A stretch of 57,911 bases of DNA from Gluconobacter sphaericus NBRC 12467 (lineage in GTDB: Bacteria > Pseudomonadota > Alphaproteobacteria > Acetobacterales > Acetobacteraceae). Position 1 is the stretch's first letter. Every line of letters begins with the position of its first letter. Shown piece by piece: positions 45,250-54,140 of the stretch. Below the pieces are notes generated by a model. It worked only from the letters and a program-made list of their open reading frames with translations. It searched no databases and had not been told where the DNA came from. The DNA is taken from assembly GCF_006539125.1 (NCBI RefSeq), contig NZ_BJMK01000010.1, positions 1-57,911 of the forward strand. Reading direction: 5' to 3'. The translations under genes and the position numbers were made by a program.

Positions 45250-45408
45250 ATGGTCCCCAAACCTGACGCCCGCGTCAAACGTCTTAACCAAGGTCTGAAA
45301 ACACTCGCGCCTCATGTTCCCGGCAGCGTCTTCGTGCCCAATATCGACGCGCCACAAAAGGGCAGCATACGCCAGACCATGGACGAAACAATGCGTTCCA
45401 CTTCATAA
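45250..45408 (+). CDS. Possible small hypothetical protein
   Basis: A 52-codon frame starts at an ATG just behind GGGAG. The product has a charged first half (PKPDARVKRLNQGLK), then HVPGSVFVPNIDAPQKGS. I recognise no family. Location in an eroded region and the close ribosome-site spacing (4 bases) make it as likely to be a relic as a real gene. Confidence 0.25.
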   Translation: MVPKPDARVKRLNQGLKTLAPHVPGSVFVPNIDAPQKGSIRQTMDETMRSTS

Positions 45409-45467
45409 AATGCTGCAGGCAACATGGGACGCAGGCTTTCGGGGGACCAGACCGGCAAGGCCTGACG

Positions 45468-45707
45468 TCACTCTGTCGGGCCGATTTCCTCGCGGTGCCG
45501 TTTCAGACCATCCTGCGTGATAACAAAACGTCCGTCATTACGCAGTTCCGACAGTCCGAGCCGTTCCAGTCGCTCAAGACAAGGCTGGTCCCTCAGCCCT
45601 GTCGGTCGCCCCGTCGACGCGCACAATAACAGCCGGTGCAGCGTCGAGCGGCAGCACGTCTCCAGATAAGGCTCATCGTAGAATTCAGCAGCGGATGCAT
45701 CGGACAT
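45468..45707 (-). CDS. Small hypothetical cytoplasmic protein
   Basis: The 79-residue product (from ATG at 45707) is hydrophilic with a winged-helix-like C-terminal half (PCLERLERLGLSELRNDGRF followed by VITQDGLKRH). Wording such as 'RNDGRFVITQDGLKRH' is common in small HTH-like proteins that end in a beta wing. The frame is open to TTG 45743. It is alone on its strand, divergent from pyrD 120 bases away. Function unknown. Confidence 0.55.
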   Translation of the reverse strand: MSDASAAEFYDEPYLETCCRSTLHRLLLCASTGRPTGLRDQPCLERLERLGLSELRNDGRFVITQDGLKRHREEIGPTE

Positions 45708-45830
45708 GTGTTCGCGTCTATCGCGTCCCTGCGCCACCGCCAAGACAAAACGCCATCAGATACACTCCGGGATGATCCAGGCGCGCGAAGCTAATGCGTC
45801 ACACCGCGGATTAGGGTATGGAAACGACTC

Positions 45831-46904
45831 ATGATCGATCTCGGAACGCTCGTCACTCCGCTCCTGCACCGCTTTGACACCGAAACGGCGCACGAACTCG
45901 CCATTCACTCCCTTGCCCTTGGCCTTGGCGGCCAGGCACCAAAGGACCTGCCGGCCCTCTCGACCCGCACGCTCGGCCTGCGCTTTCCCAACCCGATCGG
46001 CCTGGCCGCCGGATTCGACAAGGATGCCCGCGCCGTCCGTCCGCTGGCAAAACTGGGCTTCGGCCATGTCGAAGCCGGAACCGTGACACCCCGCCCCCAG
46101 CCCGGCAATCCGGGCCCACGCCTGTTCCGACTGCTAGAAGATGGCGCGATCATCAATCGCATGGGCTTCAATGGCTGCGGCGTTGACCGCTTCTGCCGCC
46201 GTCTCGCCCGGCTGCACCGCCCGATGCCCAATGGCAGAATGCGCGGTCCGACCGTCCCGCTGGGCGTGAATATCGGGATCAACAAGACCGGCTCCGACCC
46301 GCTACGGGACTATCCGGACCTCGTAGCCCGCGTGCGACCCTACGCCGATTACATCACGATGAACCTGTCGTCTCCCAACACGCCGGGGCTGCGCGATCTT
46401 CAGTCGGCCACGATGCTGAAAGAGCTTCTGGACGCCATCAATACCCGCAACCCGGAGCGTCCTCCGCTTCTGGTCAAACTCGCGCCCGATCTGGATGATA
46501 GCTCCTACGAGCCCATCCTCGCAGCCGCGATCGAAGGCGGCGCACAGGGCCTGATCCTGACCAACACGACCATCGCCCGTCCCGCAACCCTACGCGATCC
46601 CGCAGCCCGCGAAAATGGTGGCCTGTCCGGCCGCCCCCTCGCCCCGCGTTCCCGCGATGTCCTGCGGATCGTCTCGGGACTAAACAAGGGTCGCCTGGCA
46701 CTGATTTCCTGTGGTGGCATCGAGACCGGCGAAGATATCCTCACCCGCATCCGCATGGGCGCGGATATGGTGCAGATCTATTCATCTTTCGTGCTGCAAG
46801 GCCCCGGCATCCTGACCCGCATGAAAACAGAATTGCTCGATGCCATGCGCCGCGACGGGTTCGAGACAATCGCCGATGCCCATGGCATTGACCTACCGAA
46901 CTGA
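45831..46904 (+). CDS. pyrD: Dihydroorotate dehydrogenase (quinone), class 2
   Basis: PyrD oxidises dihydroorotate at the membrane, passing electrons to quinone. The 357-residue protein has the N-terminal membrane-associated helix region (HRFDTETAHELAIHSL), NPIGLAAGFDKDA, GFGHVEAGTVTPRPQPGN, MNLSSPNTPGLRDLQ with the class 2 catalytic Ser, KLAPDL, and SCGGIETGEDILTRIRMGAD. Length is standard. A terminator follows. Confidence 0.97.
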   Translation: MIDLGTLVTPLLHRFDTETAHELAIHSLALGLGGQAPKDLPALSTRTLGLRFPNPIGLAAGFDKDARAVRPLAKLGFGHVEAGTVTPRPQPGNPGPRLFRLLEDGAIINRMGFNGCGVDRFCRRLARLHRPMPNGRMRGPTVPLGVNIGINKTGSDPLRDYPDLVARVRPYADYITMNLSSPNTPGLRDLQSATMLKELLDAINTRNPERPPLLVKLAPDLDDSSYEPILAAAIEGGAQGLILTNTTIARPATLRDPAARENGGLSGRPLAPRSRDVLRIVSGLNKGRLALISCGGIETGEDILTRIRMGADMVQIYSSFVLQGPGILTRMKTELLDAMRRDGFETIADAHGIDLPN

Positions 46905-46926
46905 CGGACTGCTCAGCTGCGACTTC

Positions 46927-46961
46927 AGGGCATCTTTCTCTTTAGAGGGAGATGCCCTTTT
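46927..46961 (+). terminator. Intrinsic terminator after pyrD
   Basis: AGGGCATCT (46927-46935) pairs with AGATGCCCT (46950-46958), with an inner CTC/GAG pair and a T-run directly after the stem. It lies 23 bases behind the pyrD stop. Confidence 0.85.
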
Positions 46962-47067
46962 CATATCCATCCGCTCCGCGCAATAAACCGCTTCAGAGCG
47001 GAAATCGAACCCCTGCGGCCGCAAGCCGTTGAAAATCTCATCAATACACTGGACGGAACACCTTCGC

Positions 47068-49476
47068 ATGAACACACGGCCTCCCGCGCGCGCCTTTTCA
47101 AATCTCCGCACCCTGCGCCCCGGAACGACCTGTGGATCCATGCTGAGCGCTCTGTTCCTCGTCTTCGGTCTGCTCTGCGCAGGAGTAACGACACCTCCTG
47201 CGCTGGCAGCAGCGGCCCCGACCAAGGACGCCCCCAAGGATGACGGCAAGACCCAGCAGTCAGATCCCGCCAATTCCGGGCTTGGCTGGAACGCGGTCTC
47301 CGCCTCCATCAGTCGTCAGCTCGATGACAACGCCGCAGTATTGCAGCAGGTTTTCGCGACGCTGAACCGCAAGAACGTCAACACAGGCAATAATGAACTC
47401 GACGCTCTGTCGGCCCAGATCCAGAAGGTCAAGCAGAACACACAGGACGCCGTTACGCAGATCCAGTCCTACGACAACATCACCGAATCCTTCCTGAAAA
47501 TCCTTGGCCCGAAAGCCGCGGAAAACGAGGATGCGTCCGTCACCGCACAACGCCAGCGGATGCAGCAAAATTCGCAGTCTGTAAAATCGGCACTTATGCG
47601 GGCCAAACTCTATAATCTTCAGGCTCAGCAGCTCAACACGGCCATCAATGCCCGACGCACACGCCTGCAACACGCAGCCCTGTCCGAACGGACGGTCTCG
47701 CCCCTCGCTCCGCGCTTCTGGAACACGCTCCTGACCGAGCGTGCCGAAAACCGCTATTCTCTCCATGCGGGTGGCGTGCTGTCCGACTGGCTCTATCTTC
47801 TGATCGGTTGCGCGATCACCTTCGCGACCATCGGCCTCAGTTCACCGCTGATCCTGCGTCTGCTCAAACGCTGCGGCGCCCATTTCCGTCCCGCCACCGA
47901 AGACAGCGTAAAAGAAGCTCTCTCAGGCAGCATAATCGCCATCACACTGAATGGCGCGCTGGAAGCCCTGATCGCTACGCTGGTCTGGTTCATCTGGGCG
48001 GCCGCCGCTCTCCCTGATGGCGGTGGTCCGATCGGCGCTATCATCGGGGAGACGCTCCCCGTCTGCGGCTTCATTATTGGTGCCGGGCTGCCCGTCTTTG
48101 GACGGAACGGTGTTCTGGCTCAGGGAAATCCAGGCGAGCGCAAGGCACTGCGCGGCGTGGACTGGATCCTTGCCATCAGCATCCTTCTGCTGGACCTGCT
48201 GCGGGCCTTTCAGGCTCAAGACACCTTTGGCCAGACGCTTCAGCTCCTGCTGGAAATCGCGTTCTCGATCGCCATTGGCCTGTGCGCAGTGGACACATTC
48301 CGCAGGCTTGGCAACCAGAACGATACCCGCGGTTTTGCACCTTCCGCGCTAGGTGTTTCCAGCCTGCTTCTGGCGGTGACGGTCATCTCCATCCTGCTGG
48401 GCTATGTGGCCTTCGCCTTCACGCTCAATGGCTGGCTGCTCTCACTGGGTACGGGGGTTGCCATCGTGACGCTTCTGGGCCTGTGCTGGCGCGACGTACT
48501 GGACCGGCTGTTTTCGGAAGGCGGGTTCTTCAGCCTGCGCCTGGTCCAGCTCGGCCTGACGCAACGCCGCCTGTCACAGATTGGCGTGATCCTCTCGGGG
48601 CTCGGCAACGTCCTGCTCCTGCTGCTCCTGTTCTCTATTGCCCAGACGGACGGCAGCTTCAGCGTCACTGACATTACGAACCGGCTCTGGCTCCTGTTCG
48701 TCGGCAATACCATCCACGGCGTGAAGATCTCGCTCGATACCGTGGTTCTGGCCATTATTCTGCTAGTGGTAGCGTATTACGCAATCCGTCAGACGCGCGG
48801 CTGGCTCCGGGACCGCTTCTTCCCCACCACACGCCTCGATATCGGCAGCCGCACCTCGATCCTCAGCATTTTTACCTACTGCGCCTGGATTCTCGTCGGC
48901 CTGGGCATCCTGTCCATCGCCGGTGTCTCGGTCCAGAACCTGACCTGGGTGGTCAGTGCGCTCTCGGTCGGTATCGGTTTCGGCCTGCAATCCATCGTGC
49001 AGAACTTCGTCTCCGGCGTGATCCTGATGGCAGAACGCCCCGTGCGTGTTGGCGATATGGTCGAGATCGCCGGCACGCGCGGTGACGTCAAACGCATTAG
49101 CATCCGCGCCACTGATATCGGCCTGAGCGATGGCTCGACCATGATCGTCCCGAACTCCCAGTTCATCACGACCAGCGTCAAGAACGCGACCCTGAGCGGT
49201 GCGACCGGCGTCCTGACCCTGACGTTCAAGATCCCCCTGACCACTGATCCAGACAAGGCAAAAGCCATGCTGCTGGAAGTCGCGGCCCATCGCGACGAAG
49301 TCCTCGCAACACCATCGCCGAAAGTCCGGGTGAGCGCGATTGCCGGAGACAGTCTGAGCATGACGCTAAGCGTCGCCATCATCTCGGCCCGCGACGGCAG
49401 CAGTGTGCAGGACGCCATTCTTTTTGACGTCTTCCGCCGCTTCCATGCCGAAGACGTGGCCATCACAACAGCCTGA
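47068..49476 (+). CDS. Large MscS-family mechanosensitive channel with DUF3772-type N-terminus
   Basis: The 802-residue protein has a signal peptide (ending PALAAAAP near 50), a periplasmic coiled region (about 70-230, ALSAQIQKVKQNTQDAVTQI), around ten membrane segments and a C-terminal MscS channel domain: TWVVSALSVGIGFGLQSIVQ, NFVSGVILMAERPVRVGDMV and STMIVPNSQFITTSVKNA. This is the KefA/YbiO-like layout, gating ion release on osmotic downshift. The ATG at 47068 is preferred; a TTG at 47029 lacks support. Confidence 0.93.
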   Translation: MNTRPPARAFSNLRTLRPGTTCGSMLSALFLVFGLLCAGVTTPPALAAAAPTKDAPKDDGKTQQSDPANSGLGWNAVSASISRQLDDNAAVLQQVFATLNRKNVNTGNNELDALSAQIQKVKQNTQDAVTQIQSYDNITESFLKILGPKAAENEDASVTAQRQRMQQNSQSVKSALMRAKLYNLQAQQLNTAINARRTRLQHAALSERTVSPLAPRFWNTLLTERAENRYSLHAGGVLSDWLYLLIGCAITFATIGLSSPLILRLLKRCGAHFRPATEDSVKEALSGSIIAITLNGALEALIATLVWFIWAAAALPDGGGPIGAIIGETLPVCGFIIGAGLPVFGRNGVLAQGNPGERKALRGVDWILAISILLLDLLRAFQAQDTFGQTLQLLLEIAFSIAIGLCAVDTFRRLGNQNDTRGFAPSALGVSSLLLAVTVISILLGYVAFAFTLNGWLLSLGTGVAIVTLLGLCWRDVLDRLFSEGGFFSLRLVQLGLTQRRLSQIGVILSGLGNVLLLLLLFSIAQTDGSFSVTDITNRLWLLFVGNTIHGVKISLDTVVLAIILLVVAYYAIRQTRGWLRDRFFPTTRLDIGSRTSILSIFTYCAWILVGLGILSIAGVSVQNLTWVVSALSVGIGFGLQSIVQNFVSGVILMAERPVRVGDMVEIAGTRGDVKRISIRATDIGLSDGSTMIVPNSQFITTSVKNATLSGATGVLTLTFKIPLTTDPDKAKAMLLEVAAHRDEVLATPSPKVRVSAIAGDSLSMTLSVAIISARDGSSVQDAILFDVFRRFHAEDVAITTA

Positions 49477-49570
49477 TCGGGAAATACTTTCCGGGACTCC
49501 GCACAATTCTCGATTCCCAGACGGACTGGTCCTAAGGTCAGCCCGTCTAAAGAGGCCAGGATTCAGATCG

Positions 49571-50056
49571 ATGCCATCCCCGACACAGATTTCCGGAGAC
49601 AAAACGCCGGGTCAGATTTTTCACCTGCCTGTCCGCTTCAGGGCGCTCTCCATGGCGGAAGCCGCGGTTCATCTCGGGCTACCAGAACGTCGGATGAAGC
49701 TGCTTGCCCTGCTCGGCACAGGGCCGGCACGGACGCAGTCGCCCGACGGGAAAATCGTGTACCGCCGCGAGGATCTGGAACTCTATCTCACAGCCCTGCA
49801 TGAAAAAGCTGATATCTCCGGCACGGAAATGATACGCCGCCGCACCCAGGCCGCCGCCAACCGTCAGCGGGCGCTTGAACTCGTCCAGATCGGTAGCAAA
49901 ACAGGCTTTCCCGATCCAGATCCATTCATGATGCTGGCTACCGGGGCCGATGCCCGTCAGCACGCCTGTTTTTTTGTCATCAAGGTCATGGCGCTATTCG
50001 GACTGATCATGCTCTGCATCTCGTCCACCCCGCTGCTCCGGGCGCATTTCAACTGA
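49571..50056 (+). CDS. Hypothetical protein with excisionase-like HTH and C-terminal membrane anchor
   Basis: The 161-residue product has a MerR/excisionase-type segment at about 27-75 (LSMAEAAVHLGLPERRMKLL, then KIVYRREDLELYLTAL), an Arg-rich helical middle, and one hydrophobic segment near the end (FVIKVMALFGLIMLCISS). A membrane-tethered DNA-binding protein is the simplest reading. It lies 94 bases after the channel gene, with its own AGGA site, and ends at a hairpin. Confidence 0.65.
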   Translation: MPSPTQISGDKTPGQIFHLPVRFRALSMAEAAVHLGLPERRMKLLALLGTGPARTQSPDGKIVYRREDLELYLTALHEKADISGTEMIRRRTQAAANRQRALELVQIGSKTGFPDPDPFMMLATGADARQHACFFVIKVMALFGLIMLCISSTPLLRAHFN

Positions 50057-50079
50057 CGGGTCATTTCTGCCCGTCAGTT
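50051..50079. terminator. Hairpin between convergent HTH protein and dehydrogenase genes
   Basis: AACTGACGGG (50051-50060) pairs perfectly with CCCGTCAGTT (50070-50079) around a 9-base loop, overlapping the HTH gene stop. It lies 8 bases before the facing gene's stop. Only a short A/T flank follows. Confidence 0.6.
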
Positions 50080-50086
50080 AACAGTC

Positions 50087-51100
50087 TCACTCAAAGCCAC
50101 AGAGCACGGCCTTTCCAATACCCTTGCCGCTTTCGAGCAATTCATGTGCCCGGCGCAAATTGGCAATAGTGATCGGCCCTAGCATCTCATGCAGTGTCGT
50201 CTTCAGAAGACCGGCATCAACAAGCGATGTCACCTGCGCAAGAATTCTGCCCTGTTCGGGCATGTCCGGCGTCTCAAATATCGGACGTGCGAACATGTAT
50301 TCCCAATGCACGGAGAGGGCTTTGCGCTTGAAGGGCATAATGTCGAACTCGCCCGGATCGTCGATCAGGGCGAGTGCGCCCTGCGGCGCGAGAGAGCGCA
50401 CGATCGCATCCCTGTGCTCGCCAGATGCGGTCAGACCAGCCACATAACGCACCTGCGGAATTCCGATACGCGCCAGTTCCTGATCGAGCGGCCGGCGATG
50501 ATCGATCACGTGGTGTGCGCCCATTTCGCGGCACCAGTCTGTCGTCTCCGGACGGGACGCCGTGGCAATGACTGTCAGTCCCGTGAGACGGCGCGCGATC
50601 TGTGTAAGGATCGAGCCCACACCACCCGCACCGCCGACGATCATGATCGCATCCGGATTGTCCATCTCGCCCAGCCGCACCCCCAGACGGTCGAACAGCA
50701 GCTCCCAGGCCGTGAGCGCAGTCAGCGGTAAGGCGGCAGCTTCAGCATCGGAGAGGCCTTTCGGAGCAAGCGCTATCAGGCGTTCATCGACCGCCTGATA
50801 GCGCGCATCACTCCCCTGCCGACTGGCGGTACCCGCATAGAAAACGCGATCCCCGGCCCGGAAACCCCGGACCTGACCACCCGTCGCAACAACAGTTCCG
50901 ACCGCGTCATATCCCAGAACCCGGGGCTCATCATCCGGCGGGTCCAGAGACCGCAGCTTGGTATCTACGGGATTGACCGAAACCGCCCGGATTTCCACCA
51001 CGACATCCCGCGGCCCCGGAACAGGGGTCGGAATGTCGAGTTCAACCAACGCATCGGTTTCGTCCATGCGGGTCGCGCGCCTGTGCCCGAAAGCCTTCAT
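50087..51100 (-). CDS. Zinc-type alcohol dehydrogenase / quinone oxidoreductase family protein
   Basis: The 337-residue MDR-superfamily protein has SVNPVDTKLRS, LGYDAVGTVVATG, the NADPH-binding IVGGAGGVGSILTQIAR and the late LRRAHELLESGKGIGKAVL. Zinc ligands of true alcohol dehydrogenases are absent, so it is a ZADH/quinone reductase-like NADPH enzyme. A GGAG site precedes the ATG. It stands downstream of the UbiH-family gene by 40 bases on the same strand. Confidence 0.92.
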   Translation of the reverse strand: MKAFGHRRATRMDETDALVELDIPTPVPGPRDVVVEIRAVSVNPVDTKLRSLDPPDDEPRVLGYDAVGTVVATGGQVRGFRAGDRVFYAGTASRQGSDARYQAVDERLIALAPKGLSDAEAAALPLTALTAWELLFDRLGVRLGEMDNPDAIMIVGGAGGVGSILTQIARRLTGLTVIATASRPETTDWCREMGAHHVIDHRRPLDQELARIGIPQVRYVAGLTASGEHRDAIVRSLAPQGALALIDDPGEFDIMPFKRKALSVHWEYMFARPIFETPDMPEQGRILAQVTSLVDAGLLKTTLHEMLGPITIANLRRAHELLESGKGIGKAVLCGFE

Positions 51101-51140
51101 TGGAGAAATCTCCTAAGTCAGAAAGAACGCCGCCAGAGGA

Positions 51141-52325
51141 TCAGCCGTGCCGGTCCATCAGCATGTTCGTCACCGCCGTCTTGAACGGCAACAGACGGTT
51201 GGCCACCGCCAGCCCAGCCCGCCGCGCCATCAAGAACGGCGGCTCATCGCGGGTATAAACCGTGGCGATCGCATTGGTCGCGGCAAAGAGCGGCGCCGTT
51301 GCCCGACGATGCGTGCGCTCGAAACGCGACAGAACGGACGGATCGCCCGCATCCCCCGCCCCGTTGGCAATCGCCCGCGCCAGAACTTCCTGTCCCCTCA
51401 GGCCCAGATTGAACCCGTGCGCCGTAATCGGATGCATGCCCACAGCCGCATCACCAATCAGCGCCAAACGCGGAGCCTGGAAACGATGCGCATAGACCGC
51501 CTTGAGCGGATAGACACAGCGCGCACTTTCCAGCGTCATCTGCCCCATGCGTCCCTGCGTCCGGGCCGTAATATCCTCGCTGAAAGCCTTACCATCAAGT
51601 GCCTTGAGGCGCGCGATTTCATCTGGCTCCAGCGTCAGGACCAGCGAGGAGCACGATCCCGGTCTGTCGTCGGGGGCGACCGGGAGAAGGGCAATCGTTT
51701 GCCCCTCATCGAACCACTGAAGCGCGGTATTGGCATGAGGTTCCGGATGCCGCAGGCGACAGACCATGATGCTGCGCTGGAAATCATGCACGATCGCACC
51801 AATTCCCGCTTCAGCCCGCAAACGGGAAAAGCGCCCGTCCGCCGCGACCAGAAGATCAGCCTCAATCCGCTCCTCATTGGCCAGTACAACACCCGCCGAT
51901 CGAGTATCGTGCCACGAACTGGCAATGCCTTCCCCGGCCCGGATATCCACGCCCGGCGTTCGCAAAGCGACACGATACAGGCCACGACGGATCAGGTGAT
52001 TTGCCACCATATATCCCAGTGCATCGGGACCAGCTGTAGGTGCATCGAACAGAAGCGGCGGGCTCCCGGACTTTCCTGTCTCAATGCGCGCCGTATACAT
52101 CGGACAGATATTACCAGCGGGGATTTCGTCCCAAGCGCCGACACTTTTCAGCCATTCCGACGCATGATGCGTCAGCGCAATCTCACGGCCATCAAACGGC
52201 GGGTCAGCCAGTACGTGCGCTGGTGACCGCTCGACCACACAGACTTTCCGGCCATCGCGCCCGAGCGAAATGGCGCAGGCCAGACCAACAGGGCCACCGC
52301 CCGCAATAATAACGTCGTAACGCAT
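51141..52325 (-). CDS. UbiH/UbiF/COQ6-family FAD monooxygenase
   Basis: These enzymes hydroxylate the ubiquinone ring. The 394-residue protein has the FAD fingerprint VIIAGGGPVGLACAISLGRD, the DG motif LLVAADGRFSRLRAEAGI and the second FAD motif LIGDAAVGMHPITAHGFNLG. Which ring position it acts on cannot be read from sequence. The ATG at 52325 follows the nitroreductase stop by 4 bases; upstream frame to 52505 is antisense-like noise inside that gene. Confidence 0.93.
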   Translation of the reverse strand: MRYDVIIAGGGPVGLACAISLGRDGRKVCVVERSPAHVLADPPFDGREIALTHHASEWLKSVGAWDEIPAGNICPMYTARIETGKSGSPPLLFDAPTAGPDALGYMVANHLIRRGLYRVALRTPGVDIRAGEGIASSWHDTRSAGVVLANEERIEADLLVAADGRFSRLRAEAGIGAIVHDFQRSIMVCRLRHPEPHANTALQWFDEGQTIALLPVAPDDRPGSCSSLVLTLEPDEIARLKALDGKAFSEDITARTQGRMGQMTLESARCVYPLKAVYAHRFQAPRLALIGDAAVGMHPITAHGFNLGLRGQEVLARAIANGAGDAGDPSVLSRFERTHRRATAPLFAATNAIATVYTRDEPPFLMARRAGLAVANRLLPFKTAVTNMLMDRHG

Positions 52326-52329
52326 CAGA

Positions 52330-52932
52330 TCACCCGGCGTCCGCGACGAATGTGATGGCATCTCCTTTCCAGACAGCCATGTAATCATTGATCTCAGGCC
52401 GCTTGCGCTCATCCGAATGCTTGACAGGCGTTCCCACGAACAGGAAACCGGCCAGGCGATGTGGCTCGGGCAGACCCAGCGACTCAAGAAGCACGCGATC
52501 CTCACAGAACGGCCCCGTCACCCACATTCCGCCGAATCCGGCAGCATGCAACGCGTTCAGGACGTTCATCGCCCCTGCCGCAACAGCCATTTCCTGCTCG
52601 ATCACCGGGATCTTGCCTTCCGGTTCTAGATGCATACCCAGGGCAATAATCATCGGCATGTTGGCAAAGCGGTGATGGCGCTTGGTCTTCTTGGCCTCGG
52701 GAGCGTCAGGCTCCTGCCGCCCCATCGCTTCCACCACGAGATCAGCAAACGCCTCACGATGCTTGCCCTTGATCACCGTATAGCGCCAGGGACGCATCTT
52801 CCCGTGGTCCGGAGCCCGCAGGCCAGCGGACAGAATGGTTCGGAGCTCATCCCCCTTCGGCGGGGGCTCGACAAGATGGTCCGTCGAAGCGCGGGAGAGA
52901 AGGACGTCGAGGGGGGAATGATGATGTGCCAT
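52330..52932 (-). CDS. Nitroreductase family protein (YdjA-like)
   Basis: The 200-residue FMN protein has the N-terminal RASTDHLVEPPPKGDELRT, the FMN-contacting LRAPDHGKMRPWRY and a late GFGGMWVTGPFCEDRV. Wording HGKMRPWRY is that of the YdjA type, small nitroreductases with unknown natural substrate. It precedes the UbiH-family gene and the two are probably cotranscribed. ATG at 52932. Confidence 0.9.
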   Translation of the reverse strand: MAHHHSPLDVLLSRASTDHLVEPPPKGDELRTILSAGLRAPDHGKMRPWRYTVIKGKHREAFADLVVEAMGRQEPDAPEAKKTKRHHRFANMPMIIALGMHLEPEGKIPVIEQEMAVAAGAMNVLNALHAAGFGGMWVTGPFCEDRVLLESLGLPEPHRLAGFLFVGTPVKHSDERKRPEINDYMAVWKGDAITFVADAG

Positions 52933-53103
52933 AATCAGGAAATATGGCCCGATCTCCCCTCTCCGCCAAGGGCCTTTTCCAGACTCCGCCATTCTCAAGG
53001 AATAGTGACACTCCCTCGTTCTGGTCGATACGGATCGGCATCCTCTCCATCACGGATTTTATCCCTGTCTGCCAAGGTATTTTGCAACCATCTTTACCAG
53101 ACA

Positions 53104-53119
53104 ACGTGGAAATCCACGT
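53104..53119. promoter_or_regulatory. Palindrome upstream of hisB
   Basis: ACGTGGAAATCCACGT is an inverted repeat with 7-base arms and a 2-base centre, 24 bases before the hisB ATG and in the 210-base gap to the divergent nitroreductase gene. It could be an operator for the his operon or a leader hairpin. Confidence 0.4.
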
Positions 53120-53142
53120 CGTGCTGGTGTAGCAGAAAGAAC

Positions 53143-53739
53143 ATGAACGAAAGCCGCCACGCCCGCCTGCATCGCACCACCAGCGAAACCGACGTCACTC
53201 TTGCCCTCACACTCGACGGCCAGGGCCGCTCCGATGTGGATAGCGGTATCGGTTTCTTCGACCACATGCTGACGGCACTGGCCAAGCATGGTGGCTTTGA
53301 TCTTGAGCTGAAAGCCAAGGGCGACCTGCATATCGACGGCCATCACACCGTAGAGGATGTCGGCATCGTCTTCGGGCAGGCCTTCCGTCAGGCCATCGGC
53401 GACAAGCGCGGCATCGAGCGTTTCGGCCATGCCCTCGTACCGCTGGATGAAGCCCTGTGCGAGGCGGTCGTTGATATTTCCGGCCGTCCCTACCTTGCCT
53501 GGAACGTCGTCTTTCCACGCGAGAAGATTGGCACGATGGACACGGAGCTGTTTGAAGAGTTCTTCCGCGCCTTCGCCATGTCGGCCCATATCGCCCTGCA
53601 CCTGACCTGCAAGGCGGGCACCAACGCCCATCATATCGCCGAAAGCGGCTTCAAGGCCGTTGCCCGCGCCCTCAAAGTGGCCGCCTCGCACGATCCCCGT
53701 TCGGCTGGTGCCATCCCCTCCACCAAAGGCGTACTGTGA
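53143..53739 (+). CDS. hisB: Imidazoleglycerol-phosphate dehydratase
   Basis: HisB removes water from imidazoleglycerol phosphate using two manganese ions. The 198-residue monofunctional enzyme has FFDHMLTALAKHGG, the metal motif HHTVEDVGI, DISGRPYLAW and the second metal motif TNAHHIAESGFKA. ATG at 53143 was chosen because MNESRHARLHRTTSETD fits family N-termini; the long upstream frame is noise. It opens the his operon, and its stop overlaps the next gene (GTGA). Confidence 0.97.
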   Translation: MNESRHARLHRTTSETDVTLALTLDGQGRSDVDSGIGFFDHMLTALAKHGGFDLELKAKGDLHIDGHHTVEDVGIVFGQAFRQAIGDKRGIERFGHALVPLDEALCEAVVDISGRPYLAWNVVFPREKIGTMDTELFEEFFRAFAMSAHIALHLTCKAGTNAHHIAESGFKAVARALKVAASHDPRSAGAIPSTKGVL

Positions 53740-54140
53740 AGCTTTATATTCCCTGCACGAAACCAGACGCCGCCGGCCCACAGGTGCCCGTTATGGTGCA
53801 GGACGGGTTTTCATGGCGCGTCCTGTTCTTTGGCTGGTTTGGACTACTGACTTACGGCGCTTGGATTTCCGCGCTACTGGCCGCAGCCACCACTATGGTT
53901 GCGTTGCATGTTTTCATGGGTTTCTGGTCCCGGCTTGATCTGATCGTGGCCATCCATGCCGTCCTCGCCAGCTTCACGGCGGAGATCCGCCTGTGGGAAC
54001 AGCGCCTGAACGGCCGCATCACCGGCACGCCGATCGCAGCTCCCAGCCGGGACATCGCCCTCCTGCGCTGGATGGACCAGCAGCACTACGCCGCCCCTTA
54101 CGGCAACACATCTCCGGAGTTTCCATGCGCGTCGTCGTAA
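53736..54140 (+). CDS. DUF2628-type membrane protein in the his operon
   Basis: The 134-residue protein has a short N-terminal region, QDGFSWRVLFFGWFGLLTY, two close membrane segments (about 35-75) and a cytoplasmic tail with RLNGRITG. The pattern of a 'GFSW..F.FG..' start plus two helices is DUF2628. Such a gene often sits between hisB and hisH in alphaproteobacteria; role unknown. It starts with GTG at 53736 overlapping hisB and its end overlaps hisH by 16 bases. Confidence 0.75.
   Translation: MKLYIPCTKPDAAGPQVPVMVQDGFSWRVLFFGWFGLLTYGAWISALLAAATTMVALHVFMGFWSRLDLIVAIHAVLASFTAEIRLWEQRLNGRITGTPIAAPSRDIALLRWMDQQHYAAPYGNTSPEFPCASS

Larger units (their letters stand above)
44943..45467. other. 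Eroded intergenic region between dusB and the small minus-strand gene
   Basis: About 520 bases with no intact recognisable gene. The 5' side must hold the dusB promoter on the minus strand. A piece of alpha/beta hydrolase (annotated separately) and a 52-codon unrecognised frame (also separate) lie on the plus strand. The rest shows frames without signatures. I read this as decaying DNA. Confidence 0.5.
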
